Below are positions 30,337 through 38,371 of a DNA stretch of 64,000 bases, one piece after another; positions within the stretch are counted from its first letter, which is position 1; the number at the start of each line of letters is the position of its first letter. Source of the stretch: Paraburkholderia saeva (lineage in GTDB: Bacteria > Pseudomonadota > Gammaproteobacteria > Burkholderiales > Burkholderiaceae). The stretch covers positions 310,001-374,000 of the forward strand of contig NZ_CAJQZC010000004.1 of the NCBI RefSeq assembly GCF_907164555.1. Reading direction: 5' to 3'. Both the position numbers and the translations under genes were made by a program. Below the pieces are notes generated by a model. It was not told the DNA's origin, ran no database searches, and was given only the letters and a program-made list of their open reading frames with translations.

Positions 30337-31386
30337 TCACGCGAGTGCGATCAGCGCGTTTTCGGCAATCGAGAGGCCGACTGGTGTTCCGCGCGCAAGT
30401 TCGACCCGCCCGGCGACGTCCACGACGAGCGCATCGGGTGCCGCGCCACGGATCGTGAGTCGCGTGCGCTCGCCGAGGAACGACGCGCCATCGATCGTGC
30501 CGCGCAGTTGCGCATGCGCTGGATCGACGAGCTGCGCGTCTTCCGGGCGGAAAAACAGTTCGCGCGCGCCTGTACCGGATGCGTGCGGTGGACGGGCCGC
30601 CGGCACTGCGCCGCCGGTCGTGACCAACGCGCCGTCACGCCATTCTCCTGCAAGCCGGTTGATCGTGCCGACAAACTCCGCGACCGCGCGGTTCGCCGGC
30701 TGATAGTAGATGCCACGGGGCGTGCCGATCTGTTCGATGCGTCCCGCGCTCATCACGACGATCCGGTCGCCGAGTTCCATCGCTTCGGCCTGATCGTGCG
30801 TGACGTAGACGGTCGTCACACCCAGATCGCGCAGCAGCGTGTTCATTTCCGCGCGCAACGTGTCGCGCAGACGCGCGTCGAGGGCGGTCAGCGGCTCGTC
30901 GAGCAACAGCACGCGCGGTTGCAGCGCGAGCGCGCGGGCCAGTGCGACCCGCTGGCGCTGGCCGCCAGAGAGTTGGTCCACGGGCTTCTCCGCGTGATCG
31001 GTGAGACGCATCATCGTGAGCAGTTCGTCGACACGCTCGCGCAACGTCGCGGCCGCCACGCGCCGGATTTTCAGGCCGTAGCCGATATTGCCGCGCACGT
31101 TCAGGTTCGGGAACAGCGCGTAACTCTGGAACACCATGCCGACCTGACGCCGCTCGATGGGCAGCGCCGTGACGTCTTCATCGCCGAACAGCACGCGCCC
31201 ACCCGCGTCGGGCGTCTCCAGGCCGGCGATCATGCGCAGCGTCGTGGTCTTGCCGCAACCGGATGGCCCGAGCAGCACGAGTGTTTCGCCTGCCTCGATC
31301 GAGAGGTCGAGCGGTTCGAGCACACGCGTATCGCGAAACGTTTTCGAGCAGCGGTTCAGCGTGATGGGAACGGAGGCGAGTTTCAT
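30337..31386 (-). CDS. ABC transporter ATP-binding protein (PotA/FbpC/PhnT-like)
   Basis: A 349-residue ATPase with Walker A GPSGCGKTTTLRM, Q-loop MVFQSYALFPN, signature LSGGQRQRVALARAL, Walker B VLLLDEPLTALD and the H-loop VYVTHDQAEAME. The C-terminal ~110 residues form a TOBE domain, as in importers for polyamines, iron, sugars and phosphonates. Its start overlaps the permease stop by 4 bases (ATGA), so the products should be made in ratio. Confidence 0.92.
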   Translation of the reverse strand: MKLASVPITLNRCSKTFRDTRVLEPLDLSIEAGETLVLLGPSGCGKTTTLRMIAGLETPDAGGRVLFGDEDVTALPIERRQVGMVFQSYALFPNLNVRGNIGYGLKIRRVAAATLRERVDELLTMMRLTDHAEKPVDQLSGGQRQRVALARALALQPRVLLLDEPLTALDARLRDTLRAEMNTLLRDLGVTTVYVTHDQAEAMELGDRIVVMSAGRIEQIGTPRGIYYQPANRAVAEFVGTINRLAGEWRDGALVTTGGAVPAARPPHASGTGARELFFRPEDAQLVDPAHAQLRGTIDGASFLGERTRLTIRGAAPDALVVDVAGRVELARGTPVGLSIAENALIALA

Positions 31387-32309
31387 GGCGTAACGTCCGG
31401 GCGATTCGATGTGTCAGGCGAAGAAAGTGCGGCACGGGCACGGTGTTTCGAAGCGCCGCGCCGCTGGCCGGTAGCGTCGACGCCGAGCCATTGCATGGCG
31501 ATCAGAAGCGGCATCGTCAGCAGGAAGAAGAGGATCGTGTATGCGCTGCCGATTTCGATGCGCAACGATGCGTACGTGTCGGCGAGACCGACGGGCAGCG
31601 TCTTCGTATCGGGCGTGTGCAGCATCCACGTGAGGTTGAATTCGCCGGTCGACAGTGTGAGCACGGCAAGCGCGCCCGCGACGATGCCGGGTTTCGCGTT
31701 CGGCAGGACGATCGTGACGAAGCGCTGAAAGAACGTCGCGCCGAGACTGGCCGCGCCTTCTTCCAGCGTGCGCAGGTCGGAACCCGCGCAGACGGCGGAA
31801 ACGGCACGCACCATGAACGGCAGCGTAAACACCACGTGACCGGTGACGATAAACGCGACGCTCATGCGAAACATCGTCCATCCGCCGTACACGACGAGTA
31901 ACGCGAGCGCGGAAGCGAGCCCCGGCAACGCTACCGGCAGGACGAGCAGTTCTTCGATGACGCGTGAGAAACGTGTCTTGCTGCGCGCGAGCGCGTAGCC
32001 TGCCGGAACCCCGGTCAAAAGCGTGATGACGAGCGTGGCCGCTGCGACTTCGAGCGAAAGAAACACCGACGCATGATATTGCGTCCACACTTCGACGAGC
32101 CAGCGCAAGGTCAGTCCGCTTGCGACGCCCTGAAAATAGTTGACCGTCAATCCCGCGACAATGGACATGACGACGGGAAGAATCAGGAACGCGCAGAGCA
32201 GCAGCGTGACACACCATTGCCCGAGCGCGAGCCACGTATGCAGGGATGGAAACCTGGATGTGCGTCCTGCACGCACCGTGGATGCGCTGCCGTGCGTGAG
32301 TGAGCTCAT
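31383..32309 (-). CDS. ABC transporter permease, second subunit
   Basis: A 308-residue inner-membrane permease with about six helices and the EAA loop (EEGAASLGATFFQRFVTIVLP) that docks the ATPase. It resembles PotC/PhnV-type permeases. It begins 19 bases after the first permease gene and overlaps the ATPase gene. The C-terminus after ~285 is a basic, non-membrane tail. Confidence 0.88.
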   Translation of the reverse strand: MSSLTHGSASTVRAGRTSRFPSLHTWLALGQWCVTLLLCAFLILPVVMSIVAGLTVNYFQGVASGLTLRWLVEVWTQYHASVFLSLEVAAATLVITLLTGVPAGYALARSKTRFSRVIEELLVLPVALPGLASALALLVVYGGWTMFRMSVAFIVTGHVVFTLPFMVRAVSAVCAGSDLRTLEEGAASLGATFFQRFVTIVLPNAKPGIVAGALAVLTLSTGEFNLTWMLHTPDTKTLPVGLADTYASLRIEIGSAYTILFFLLTMPLLIAMQWLGVDATGQRRGASKHRARAALSSPDTSNRPDVTP

Positions 32310-32328
32310 GATGCGGTGACCTCCTGCA

Positions 32329-33153
32329 TTACGCGGTGGCGGCTACAGCTGATCCGGTTGCGCTGCGCGCGAGCGCGAGCACCACCCACGTTACTACGCC
32401 AAGCAGGATCGACAGGCCCGCAGCCGTCACCATGTTCGCGTTCAGCGTGAACTCGGTGTAGATGGTCATGGGCAGCACGTCGATGTCGGTGGCGAGCGTG
32501 AACGCCGTGCCGAACGCGCCCATCGCGGTCGCGAAGCACACCGCGCCCGCCGCGATCAAACCGGGCGAAAGTGCGGGCAATACGACGTCGCGCATGATCT
32601 GCCACGGCGATGCGCCGAGCGAACGCGCGGCTTCTTCGAGCGACGCATCGAGTTTCGTGGCCGACGCCATGACCGTGACGATCACACGCGGAATCGAGAA
32701 GTACAGGTAGCCGAGAAAGAGTCCGCTCATCGAATACGCGAAGACCCAGCGGTCGCCGGTGAGTTTCAGCGAAAGTGCGCCGATGAGACCTTGCCGTCCT
32801 GCAAGCATGATCACCATGAAGCCGACGACCACGCCTGGAAACGCAAGCGGAAAAGTCAGCAGTGCGAGCAGCGTGCGCTTGCCGGCGAATTCGCGACGTG
32901 CGAGCAGCAAACCCGCGATCACCGACAGCACGAGCGTCGTCAGCGTAACTGCGGCGGATAGCACGACCGTGGCGCCCAGGCTGCGCATGTAGCGACCGTT
33001 GCCGAGCAGCATGCGATACGTCTGGAGCGCGTGACCGTCGGCGCTGACCTGCAGCAGCGCAACGACGGGGAGCAGCCAGAAGGCGATAAAAACGGCGAGC
33101 GCCGGCGCGAGCAGTGCGATGCGCCAGCGTAGCGGGAACGTGATGTCGTGCAT
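32329..33153 (-). CDS. ABC transporter permease, first subunit
   Basis: A 274-residue permease with about six helices and an EAA loop (EEAARSLGASPWQIMRDVVLP). It resembles PotB/PhnU-type permeases and pairs with the next gene. The ATG at 33153 is chosen because the hydrophobic core starts soon after; the open frame upstream overlaps the binding-protein gene and is not membrane-like. No strong ribosome binding site is seen. Confidence 0.87.
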   Translation of the reverse strand: MHDITFPLRWRIALLAPALAVFIAFWLLPVVALLQVSADGHALQTYRMLLGNGRYMRSLGATVVLSAAVTLTTLVLSVIAGLLLARREFAGKRTLLALLTFPLAFPGVVVGFMVIMLAGRQGLIGALSLKLTGDRWVFAYSMSGLFLGYLYFSIPRVIVTVMASATKLDASLEEAARSLGASPWQIMRDVVLPALSPGLIAAGAVCFATAMGAFGTAFTLATDIDVLPMTIYTEFTLNANMVTAAGLSILLGVVTWVVLALARSATGSAVAATA

Positions 33154-33241
33154 GACGGGTTTGAGAGGTGAAACCAGCGTGAGCGTGCGGATGTTGCCGC
33201 GACCTGCGCGCGTTAAACCGTGTACAGGTCGCGTTGTTCGT

Positions 33242-34291
33242 TCAATGCATGATCTGCAGATAGCTTTCGCCGAACGCCGTCTGCTTCGCGGCCATCTTGC
33301 CGAAGTCGACGGGCCTGGCACGTGCGTATTCGCTGGCCGGGAGAAACTTTGAAGCCGCGTCGCTGCTCATCGCGCTTGCACGAACGGGGCGCAGATACGC
33401 GTTCGCCCACAACTTCTGGCCTTCGTCGGACAGCACGAAGTCGAGCACTTTCTTGCCGTTCGCATCGTGCGGCGCACCCTTCACGAGGCTCATCACGTAC
33501 GGTACGGAAATCGTGCCTTCCTTCGGAATCACGAATTCGACGTTCGCGTGATCCTTGTACTTCGCGCGGTAGGCGTCGAAGTCGTAGTCGAGGAGGATCG
33601 GAATCTCGCCCGACAGCACGCGCGCGTAGGCCGTCTGTTTCGGCACGATCGGCGCGTTGGCCTTCAGCTTGCGAAACCAGTCGAGGCCCGGCTCGAAGTT
33701 ATCGAGCGTGCCGCCCAGTGCCAGGTTCACGGCGACCGCGCCTGCGTAACCGACGAACGCACTCGACGGATCGAGATAGCCCACCATGCCTTTATATTCA
33801 GGCTTCAGCAGGTCGGCCCATGAACGCGGCACCGGTTTGCCTTCCAGCGCATCCTTGTTGACGAAGAAGCCCAGCGTGCCCGAGTGGATCGTGAACCAGT
33901 AACCTTGCGGGTCCTTCAGGTTCGCGGGAATGTCGTCCCAGTGCGCCGGTTTGTAGGCCTGAATGACGCCCTTGTCCTTCGCCTGAAAGGCCGACGAAAC
34001 GCCGAGATAGACGACGTCGGCGACGGGGCTTTTCTGCTCGGCCATCAACTGTGCGATCGACTGGCCGGAGTTCTTGTTGTCGTACGGCACGCGAATGCCG
34101 GTCTTCTGCTGGATCGCGGCAATCTGGCTTGCCCAGTCCGCCCATTCGGGCGGGCAGTTGTAGCAGATCGCGGTTTCTTCGGCGTGAGCGAAGGGCGCTG
34201 CCAGCAGTGCGGCCGACGCGACGAGCGTCATGCCTGTCACGCGCGCGAGCCGGCGTAGCAGCGAGTCGATAAGGAAGGGACGACGGATCAC
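33242..34291 (-). CDS. ABC transporter periplasmic substrate-binding protein (family 1)
   Basis: A 349-residue periplasmic protein. It starts at GTG, chosen for AAAGGAGACCTGTT just upstream and the signal peptide that follows (basic start, hydrophobic core, AAPFAHAEE). The mature part begins TAICYNCPPEWADW, a Cys pair likely to form a disulfide. The fold pattern (IRVPYDNKNSGQSIAQLMAEQ, SGTLGFFVNKDAL) places it with iron/polyamine/phosphonate family 1 binding proteins. The ligand is not readable; a phosphate-ester ligand is suggested by the downstream phosphodiesterase. Confidence 0.88.
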   Translation of the reverse strand: MIRRPFLIDSLLRRLARVTGMTLVASAALLAAPFAHAEETAICYNCPPEWADWASQIAAIQQKTGIRVPYDNKNSGQSIAQLMAEQKSPVADVVYLGVSSAFQAKDKGVIQAYKPAHWDDIPANLKDPQGYWFTIHSGTLGFFVNKDALEGKPVPRSWADLLKPEYKGMVGYLDPSSAFVGYAGAVAVNLALGGTLDNFEPGLDWFRKLKANAPIVPKQTAYARVLSGEIPILLDYDFDAYRAKYKDHANVEFVIPKEGTISVPYVMSLVKGAPHDANGKKVLDFVLSDEGQKLWANAYLRPVRASAMSSDAASKFLPASEYARARPVDFGKMAAKQTAFGESYLQIMH

Positions 34292-34355
34292 AACAGGTCT
34301 CCTTTCAGGGAAAACGTCAGGGCGTGTGGATGAAGCGTGATGGATGCGGCAGTTT

Positions 34356-35417
34356 TCATCGTCCGGCTTGCGGCAGTTCGCGCACGCGGGCGACGCCGCC
34401 GTCACTGGCGCCTGCGATGGCCGCGATCGTCGCGCCTTCGCGCAACGTGTGCGGCAGTGTCAGCGAGAGCGATGCGTCGCATTCGTAGGTGCCTTCGATT
34501 CGGCCGGTGAGCCGGCGCCATGCGGCGCAGCCGATTTCGCGATTCGGCGCGCTGATACTCGCGAGCGGCGGCGACAGCAGCTCACCGACCGCGAGTCCGT
34601 CGAAGCCGAGAATCGACATGTCGCGTGGCACGTCGAACTGCGCGCGACGCAGGCCGCGCATGACGACCATCGCCAGCAGATCGTTGCTGCAGAAGAGGGC
34701 GGTAGGACGCGTTGCGCCGCTCGTCAGATGCGCGAGCACCGGGGGCGCGAGTTCGTCGGCGTTGAAATCGATTTCGAGCGCAGGCGCGGCCTGAAGTCCG
34801 GCCTGCTGCATTGCCTGTACGTAACCGGTATGGCGCAGCCGCGCGCGGTCCGACGCGGCGAGCGTGCCCGCGAGCATCAGGATGCGCCGGTGTCCGTGCG
34901 CGATCAGCATGCGCACGCCATCGTAGGCGGCAAGCCGGTTGTCGACGGAAACGGAAGGGCGGCGCACTGTGTCGTTGTGCATCAGCACGTAGAGCAGGCC
35001 GTCGCGGTCGAGTTCGTCGAGAATCGGATGCGTATCGGCATCGGCGACGGTCAGGATCATGCCTTCGACCCGTTGCGTGCGCAACGTGTCGATTGCGTGA
35101 CGCTCACGGTCGGCGTCGTATTGCGTCGTCATCAGCATCAGGCGGTAGCCTTGTGCCGAAGCGAGTTCGTCGATGCCTTGCAGGCACTCCGCGAAAACAG
35201 GATTCGCAAGCGTCGGCAGCACGACACCGATGAGACGCGAGCGCTCGCCGCGCAACTGGCGGCCAAGCGGGCTCGGGCGAAAGTGGAGGGCGTCGATCGA
35301 CTGACGGACCTTGTCGAGCGTGACCGGGTTGACGGTATGCGGGGCGTTGATCGCCCGCGAGACCGTTGCAATCGAGAAACCCGCGTGCGCCGCGACATCC
35401 TTGATCGTAGGTATCAT
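34356..35417 (-). CDS. LacI-family transcriptional regulator
   Basis: A 353-residue regulator with the LacI HTH and hinge (TIKDVAAHAGFSIATVSRAIN, in part TIKDVAAHAGFS and ATVSRAIN) at the N-terminus and a periplasmic-binding-protein-like effector domain (IGVVLPTLANPVFAECLQGI). It is the first gene of the importer/phosphodiesterase operon, 64 bases ahead of the binding protein, and a LacI-type palindrome lies in front of its own start, so it probably represses the whole operon until its ligand binds. Confidence 0.93.
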   Translation of the reverse strand: MIPTIKDVAAHAGFSIATVSRAINAPHTVNPVTLDKVRQSIDALHFRPSPLGRQLRGERSRLIGVVLPTLANPVFAECLQGIDELASAQGYRLMLMTTQYDADRERHAIDTLRTQRVEGMILTVADADTHPILDELDRDGLLYVLMHNDTVRRPSVSVDNRLAAYDGVRMLIAHGHRRILMLAGTLAASDRARLRHTGYVQAMQQAGLQAAPALEIDFNADELAPPVLAHLTSGATRPTALFCSNDLLAMVVMRGLRRAQFDVPRDMSILGFDGLAVGELLSPPLASISAPNREIGCAAWRRLTGRIEGTYECDASLSLTLPHTLREGATIAAIAGASDGGVARVRELPQAGR

Positions 35418-35434
35418 CCACTCGCCCGTTTTGT

Positions 35435-35442
35435 AAACGTTT
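35435..35442 (-). promoter_or_regulatory. Candidate LacI-family operator
   Basis: The perfect palindrome AAACGTTT, within TGTAAACGTTTTC, lies 18 bases upstream of the LacI-type gene. The central CG within an A/T-flanked palindrome is typical of LacI/GalR operators. Placement this close to the start suits autorepression. Confidence 0.55.
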
Positions 35443-35603
35443 TCGTCGAGCGGATTATCTGGAAGGTTTGTGACTGTGCGATGACGCTTTCGGCGGGATG
35501 GGGGCGACGATGTCAGCCATGGTGGGCGTGGCGTTCGGCGGACCGCGCTCCGGCCGCGGCGGGTCGGGGCGCTGGCAGGTAATGGTAGAATCGCGTCCGC
35601 GCT

Positions 35604-35688
35604 GCCGGGGTGATGAAATTGGTAAACATAGCGGACTTAAAATCCGCCGCTTAACGGCTTACGGGTTCAAGTCCCGTCCCCGGCACCA
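35604..35688 (+). tRNA. tRNA-Leu (anticodon UAA)
   Basis: An 85-base class II tRNA with 7-bp acceptor stem GCCGGGG / CCCCGGC, anticodon loop CTTAAAA within GCGGA / TCCGC, a variable arm (GCCGCTTAACGGC), T-arm ACGGGTTCAAGTCCCGT and encoded CCA. A TAGAAT -10 box lies at 35586-35591. Confidence 0.96.
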
Positions 35689-35721
35689 CGTATCAATCCA
35701 GGAATTTCCAAAGAAGTATGG

Positions 35722-35758
35722 AAACCCGCGACAGACAAAGTCTTCGCGGGTTTTTTTC
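35722..35758 (+). terminator. Terminator after tRNA-Leu
   Basis: A 10-bp stem (AAACCCGCGA / TCGCGGGTTT) followed by a run of T, 33 bases after the tRNA. Confidence 0.9.
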
Positions 35759-35759
35759 A

Positions 35760-36254
35760 TTCCAGGGTATTCCAGGCTCGGCCGTCGCGCGAAGAGCCAT
35801 GCTGCGGCCAGCATTGCGCTCGTGCGCCTCCAAAGTCCGTTTCATGAATCGAACAGATTCTCGCTCCTGCCTGCTTTTTTGAAACGATGGTCTGCTGTCG
35901 CTGAGCGACGCCATGTTGAGCGCCAACGCCTTGACTAAAGAAGGTGTGCAGGTGAGACCATTCAGCGCGGCAGCAACGGTGGCGATCGATGTCACGCTTT
36001 TGACCTTGTTCTTCGATTGACCGCGAGTATTATTAATTCACGCCCCGTCATCAGCCCGGAATGGCGCCTGCCCGACACACGGTACAAATCCTGGCCAGCT
36101 CGCGATCTTGTGATTCGATTGATTGCGTGTGACTTTGTGTGCGCGCGCTGAGCGATAGTTGCTCAAAGTAAAACGATTCGAAGGGAATGCCGGGATCGTC
36201 CCGCCAATGGCAGGGTTCGCTGGGAATTCCCTTCGGTATTGAAAGGAGCGCGAT
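35760..36254. other. Intergenic region downstream of tRNA-Leu
   Basis: No integrase, attachment-site repeat or supported gene seen. An interrupted inverted repeat (GAAGGGAAT near 36180 and GGAATTCCCTTC near 36225) lies just ahead of the next gene's ribosome binding site. Confidence 0.5.
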
Positions 36255-36560
36255 ATGGAAATCGGCATGCAGATGACCTGCATCGAATTCCCAGGAGCCG
36301 CATCCCTGGAGCGCGAGGCTGCATTGCAATTGCTGCGCTTGCAAACATATGGCGTCCTCATTTCGCGGTGTCGGCTGGCGATTAAGGCATTCGCCGCGTG
36401 CCCCGAAAGCGGGCATGACGGGGCCCAACCTGAAACCGGATCAACCGAAGACAAATGCAGACGCATAGGACGATGCGTCCGCGATAGCGCGGATGCAGCC
36501 GTTCAATGGGCGTTTAGTATCGCCGTTCGTTGCCTCGAACTGATTTCCCTTTGTTTCTGA
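36255..36560 (+). CDS. Small protein, possibly HPF/RaiA-like
   Basis: A 101-residue frame with a strong ribosome binding site (AAAGGAGCGCGAT) before the ATG. The N-terminal half (LEREAALQLLRLQTYGVLIS followed by RCRLAIKAF) resembles the ribosome-hibernation-factor fold common as small paralogues in Burkholderia, where ISRC-type strands are frequent; this is recalled pattern, not a search. The C-terminal half is weakly conserved-looking and lacks the typical DVRL strand, so it could be a decayed or truncated member. The antisense frame 36038-36466 is less credible. Confidence 0.5.
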   Translation: MEIGMQMTCIEFPGAASLEREAALQLLRLQTYGVLISRCRLAIKAFAACPESGHDGAQPETGSTEDKCRRIGRCVRDSADAAVQWAFSIAVRCLELISLCF

Positions 36561-36678
36561 CCATAGTCCCTGCCGCGCACGCACTGGCGAGCGACGATTC
36601 TGCCGCGGCGTCGATCGTTCGATGGAAACGAAACGAGAGACCTGGATTGTTCCTGCGGTGAACCGTCACATAACCTCA

Positions 36679-36716
36679 GTAACGGCATAACTTCTACATT
36701 TTTTGCGCGCCGTTAC
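36679..36716. repeat. Inverted repeat ahead of the OmpA-like gene
   Basis: GTAACGGC (36679-36686) and GCCGTTAC (36709-36716) flank an AT-rich 22-base centre, 58 bases before the OmpA-like start. It could be an operator or leader hairpin. Confidence 0.4.
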
Positions 36717-36774
36717 GGGTAACAGGCAGCACCGTCTTTACGGTCGCTTCTTCAATGTTTGCCAAGGAGCATTA

Positions 36775-37305
36775 ATGATGGGAAAAATAGCCAAACTCAC
36801 GCGAACAGGCAGCATGACTCCGCTGGCCATGGCGCTGGCAGTATGCATAGCACTGGCTGGCTGCGGTTCGTCGCCGCCGCCCCCTCCGCCGCCAGTCTCT
36901 CAAGCTCCCGCGCCCGCGCCCGCGCCTGAAGCGCCTCCGCCGGCACCGGCGCCGACGCACGAACACTACACGCTTGCGGGCGGCGCGACCTTCAACTCGG
37001 GCCAGGCGAAACTGCGCCCCTCGGCCGATGTGCAACTGGACAAGATCATTGCTCACGTGCAACACGAGAGCGTGCAAACGGTGACGGTGACTGGCTACAC
37101 CGACTCGGTGGGCTCGTCGGAGTCTAATCATCAACTCTCATTGCGCCGTGCGCAGGCAGTAGCGCATTACCTGCAGGAGCACGGGCTGAAGGCGAACGAG
37201 TACGTCGTGCACGGCAACGGAGAGTCCGATCCGGTGGATACGAACGATACAGAGCAGGGTCGCGCCCAGAATCGTCGCGTAGAGATCGATGTTGTCGGAG
37301 GCTAG
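36775..37305 (+). CDS. OmpA-family peptidoglycan-associated lipoprotein
   Basis: A 176-residue protein with lipobox LAGC (residues ~32-35), a proline/alanine-rich linker (PPPPPPP then PAPAPAPEAPPPAPAP) that should span the periplasm, and a C-terminal OmpA domain. That domain contains TVTGYTDSVGSSESNHQLSL and RRAQAVAHYL, plus QNRRVEI, the usual peptidoglycan-binding signature. It should anchor the outer membrane to the cell wall. CAAGGAGCATTA precedes the chosen ATG; a second ATG follows directly. Confidence 0.92.
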   Translation: MMGKIAKLTRTGSMTPLAMALAVCIALAGCGSSPPPPPPPVSQAPAPAPAPEAPPPAPAPTHEHYTLAGGATFNSGQAKLRPSADVQLDKIIAHVQHESVQTVTVTGYTDSVGSSESNHQLSLRRAQAVAHYLQEHGLKANEYVVHGNGESDPVDTNDTEQGRAQNRRVEIDVVGG

Positions 37306-37751
37306 TGTTCCGTACCGGAAGAAACGCTATGAGGCGGGTCGTTTCCTGCGATCGGGCTTATTCGAGGGCGGGCGCAGGACGACCCGGCATGGCTGTGGAA
37401 GTATCACCCGGCGAACGAGAACCCCTTGTGGCGATGAGCCGCTCTCGTTCGCTCCTGCATTCGCCGGTGTGTCACGCGCCGATTGTCCTCATGGTCAGTC
37501 GAAATCGTCGGACGCAGGGGCCCGCAAAACTCGACGTCACTCTGTAATAGGCCTTACGCATGTACGCCTTGCTGAAGGCGACCCATGGATCCTGGATTTC
37601 CTCGTGACAAAAAGCATCCGTCCGGCGTCCGCATGGAATGGATCAGCCCGCAGCCTGCGGGCTGCAATAACGCGCAGCGTGCCCTGTCTCCCGCTGCCGC
37701 ACGTCATTTTTCAAAGCGCCGGCAGTGATAAGCAAGCCACGAATGATCGTT
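37306..37751. other. Intergenic region without recognisable genes
   Basis: Open frames of 80 and 166 codons (37305-37547 and 37289-37789) have no ribosome binding site and low-complexity, Arg/Ser-rich translations. I see nothing else until the promoter of the next operon. Confidence 0.5.
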
Positions 37752-37779
37752 TTGATGGGCGAAAGCCGGTTCTTATACT
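37752..37779 (+). promoter_or_regulatory. Probable sigma-70 promoter of the ridA-sulfonate operon
   Basis: TTGATG and TATACT separated by 16 bases. Transcription would start near 37786, about 67 bases before the first gene. Confidence 0.6.
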
Positions 37780-37793
37780 GACCTCCTGATAGC

Positions 37794-37809
37794 CGTTGTC
37801 ATAACAACG
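37794..37809 (+). promoter_or_regulatory. Candidate operator palindrome
   Basis: CGTTGT-CATA-ACAACG is a perfect 6-bp inverted repeat with a 4-base spacer, just downstream of the predicted transcription start. A repressor bound there would block the operon. No regulator gene is adjacent. Confidence 0.55.
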
Positions 37810-37852
37810 ACCGACCTTTGAACCGGGTCGGTCCGTGGCGGAGAGGACTCAG

Positions 37853-38290
37853 TTGTCGTCGACGATTTTTCACACCGTTGCAGCCGCCGCACCCGCGCCC
37901 GTTTCGGCGCGCTACAGCCACGCGGTCGAAGCCGACGGCTGGCTCCATGTAACGGGGCAGTTGCCGGTCGACCCTGAACGGCCCGACGCGCCGCTGCCTG
38001 GCGATATCACTGCGCAGGCCCGGCTGTGTTTCGACAACCTGAAGCGCATTGTTTCCCATGCGCGTTACGCGCTGGACGACACGGTATTCGTGCGTATCTA
38101 TCTGCGTGATTTCGATGCCGATTTTGCGGCGTTCAATCGCGTATACGACGCGTACTTCGACGATCCACAACGGCTGCCTTCGCGCACCACGGTGGGTGTG
38201 TCGCGCCTTGGCCGCGACGCACGCGTCGAGGTCGACATCGTGCTGTTCTCGCGCGAAAAACGTGCAACGGCGTCGCAGCCCCATACCTGA
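37853..38290 (+). CDS. RidA family (YjgF/YER057c/UK114) protein
   Basis: A 145-residue RidA-like protein (SARYSHAVEADGWLHVTGQL; then PSRTTVGVSRLGRDARVEVD) with the catalytic-type Arg in the SRTTVGV strand. RidA enzymes hydrolyse reactive imines or enamines made by amino-acid and amine oxidation. Start is TTG at 37853 because GGAGAGGACTC lies directly upstream; GTG at 37835 overlaps that site. It is the first gene of the operon with a taurine-type importer and a flavoprotein/ferredoxin pair, hinting that the operon's chemistry makes an imine; this is inference. Confidence 0.88.
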   Translation: MSSTIFHTVAAAAPAPVSARYSHAVEADGWLHVTGQLPVDPERPDAPLPGDITAQARLCFDNLKRIVSHARYALDDTVFVRIYLRDFDADFAAFNRVYDAYFDDPQRLPSRTTVGVSRLGRDARVEVDIVLFSREKRATASQPHT

Positions 38291-38371
38291 CGCGAGCGGG
38301 AGCCGTCACTTTCGGATCATCTGAATCATCGCGCGCCCGACCGGCGCAACCATTCTCGGGGAACACTCATC

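Noticed and set aside
30253..31728. 491-codon plus-strand open frame opposite the ABC ATPase
   Set aside because: The ATPase on the other strand has all motifs; this frame has none.
35604..36254. tRNA-Leu 3' end as a possible genomic-island attachment site
   Set aside because: No integrase gene nearby and no second copy of the tRNA 3' end noticed in the window.
36038..36466. Minus-strand 142-codon frame downstream of tRNA-Leu
   Set aside because: The plus-strand frame at 36255 has a much better ribosome binding site; this one has none.
37289..37789. 166-codon frame after the OmpA-like gene
   Set aside because: Overlaps the OmpA-like gene's end and the next promoter; translation is low-complexity and has no start signal.
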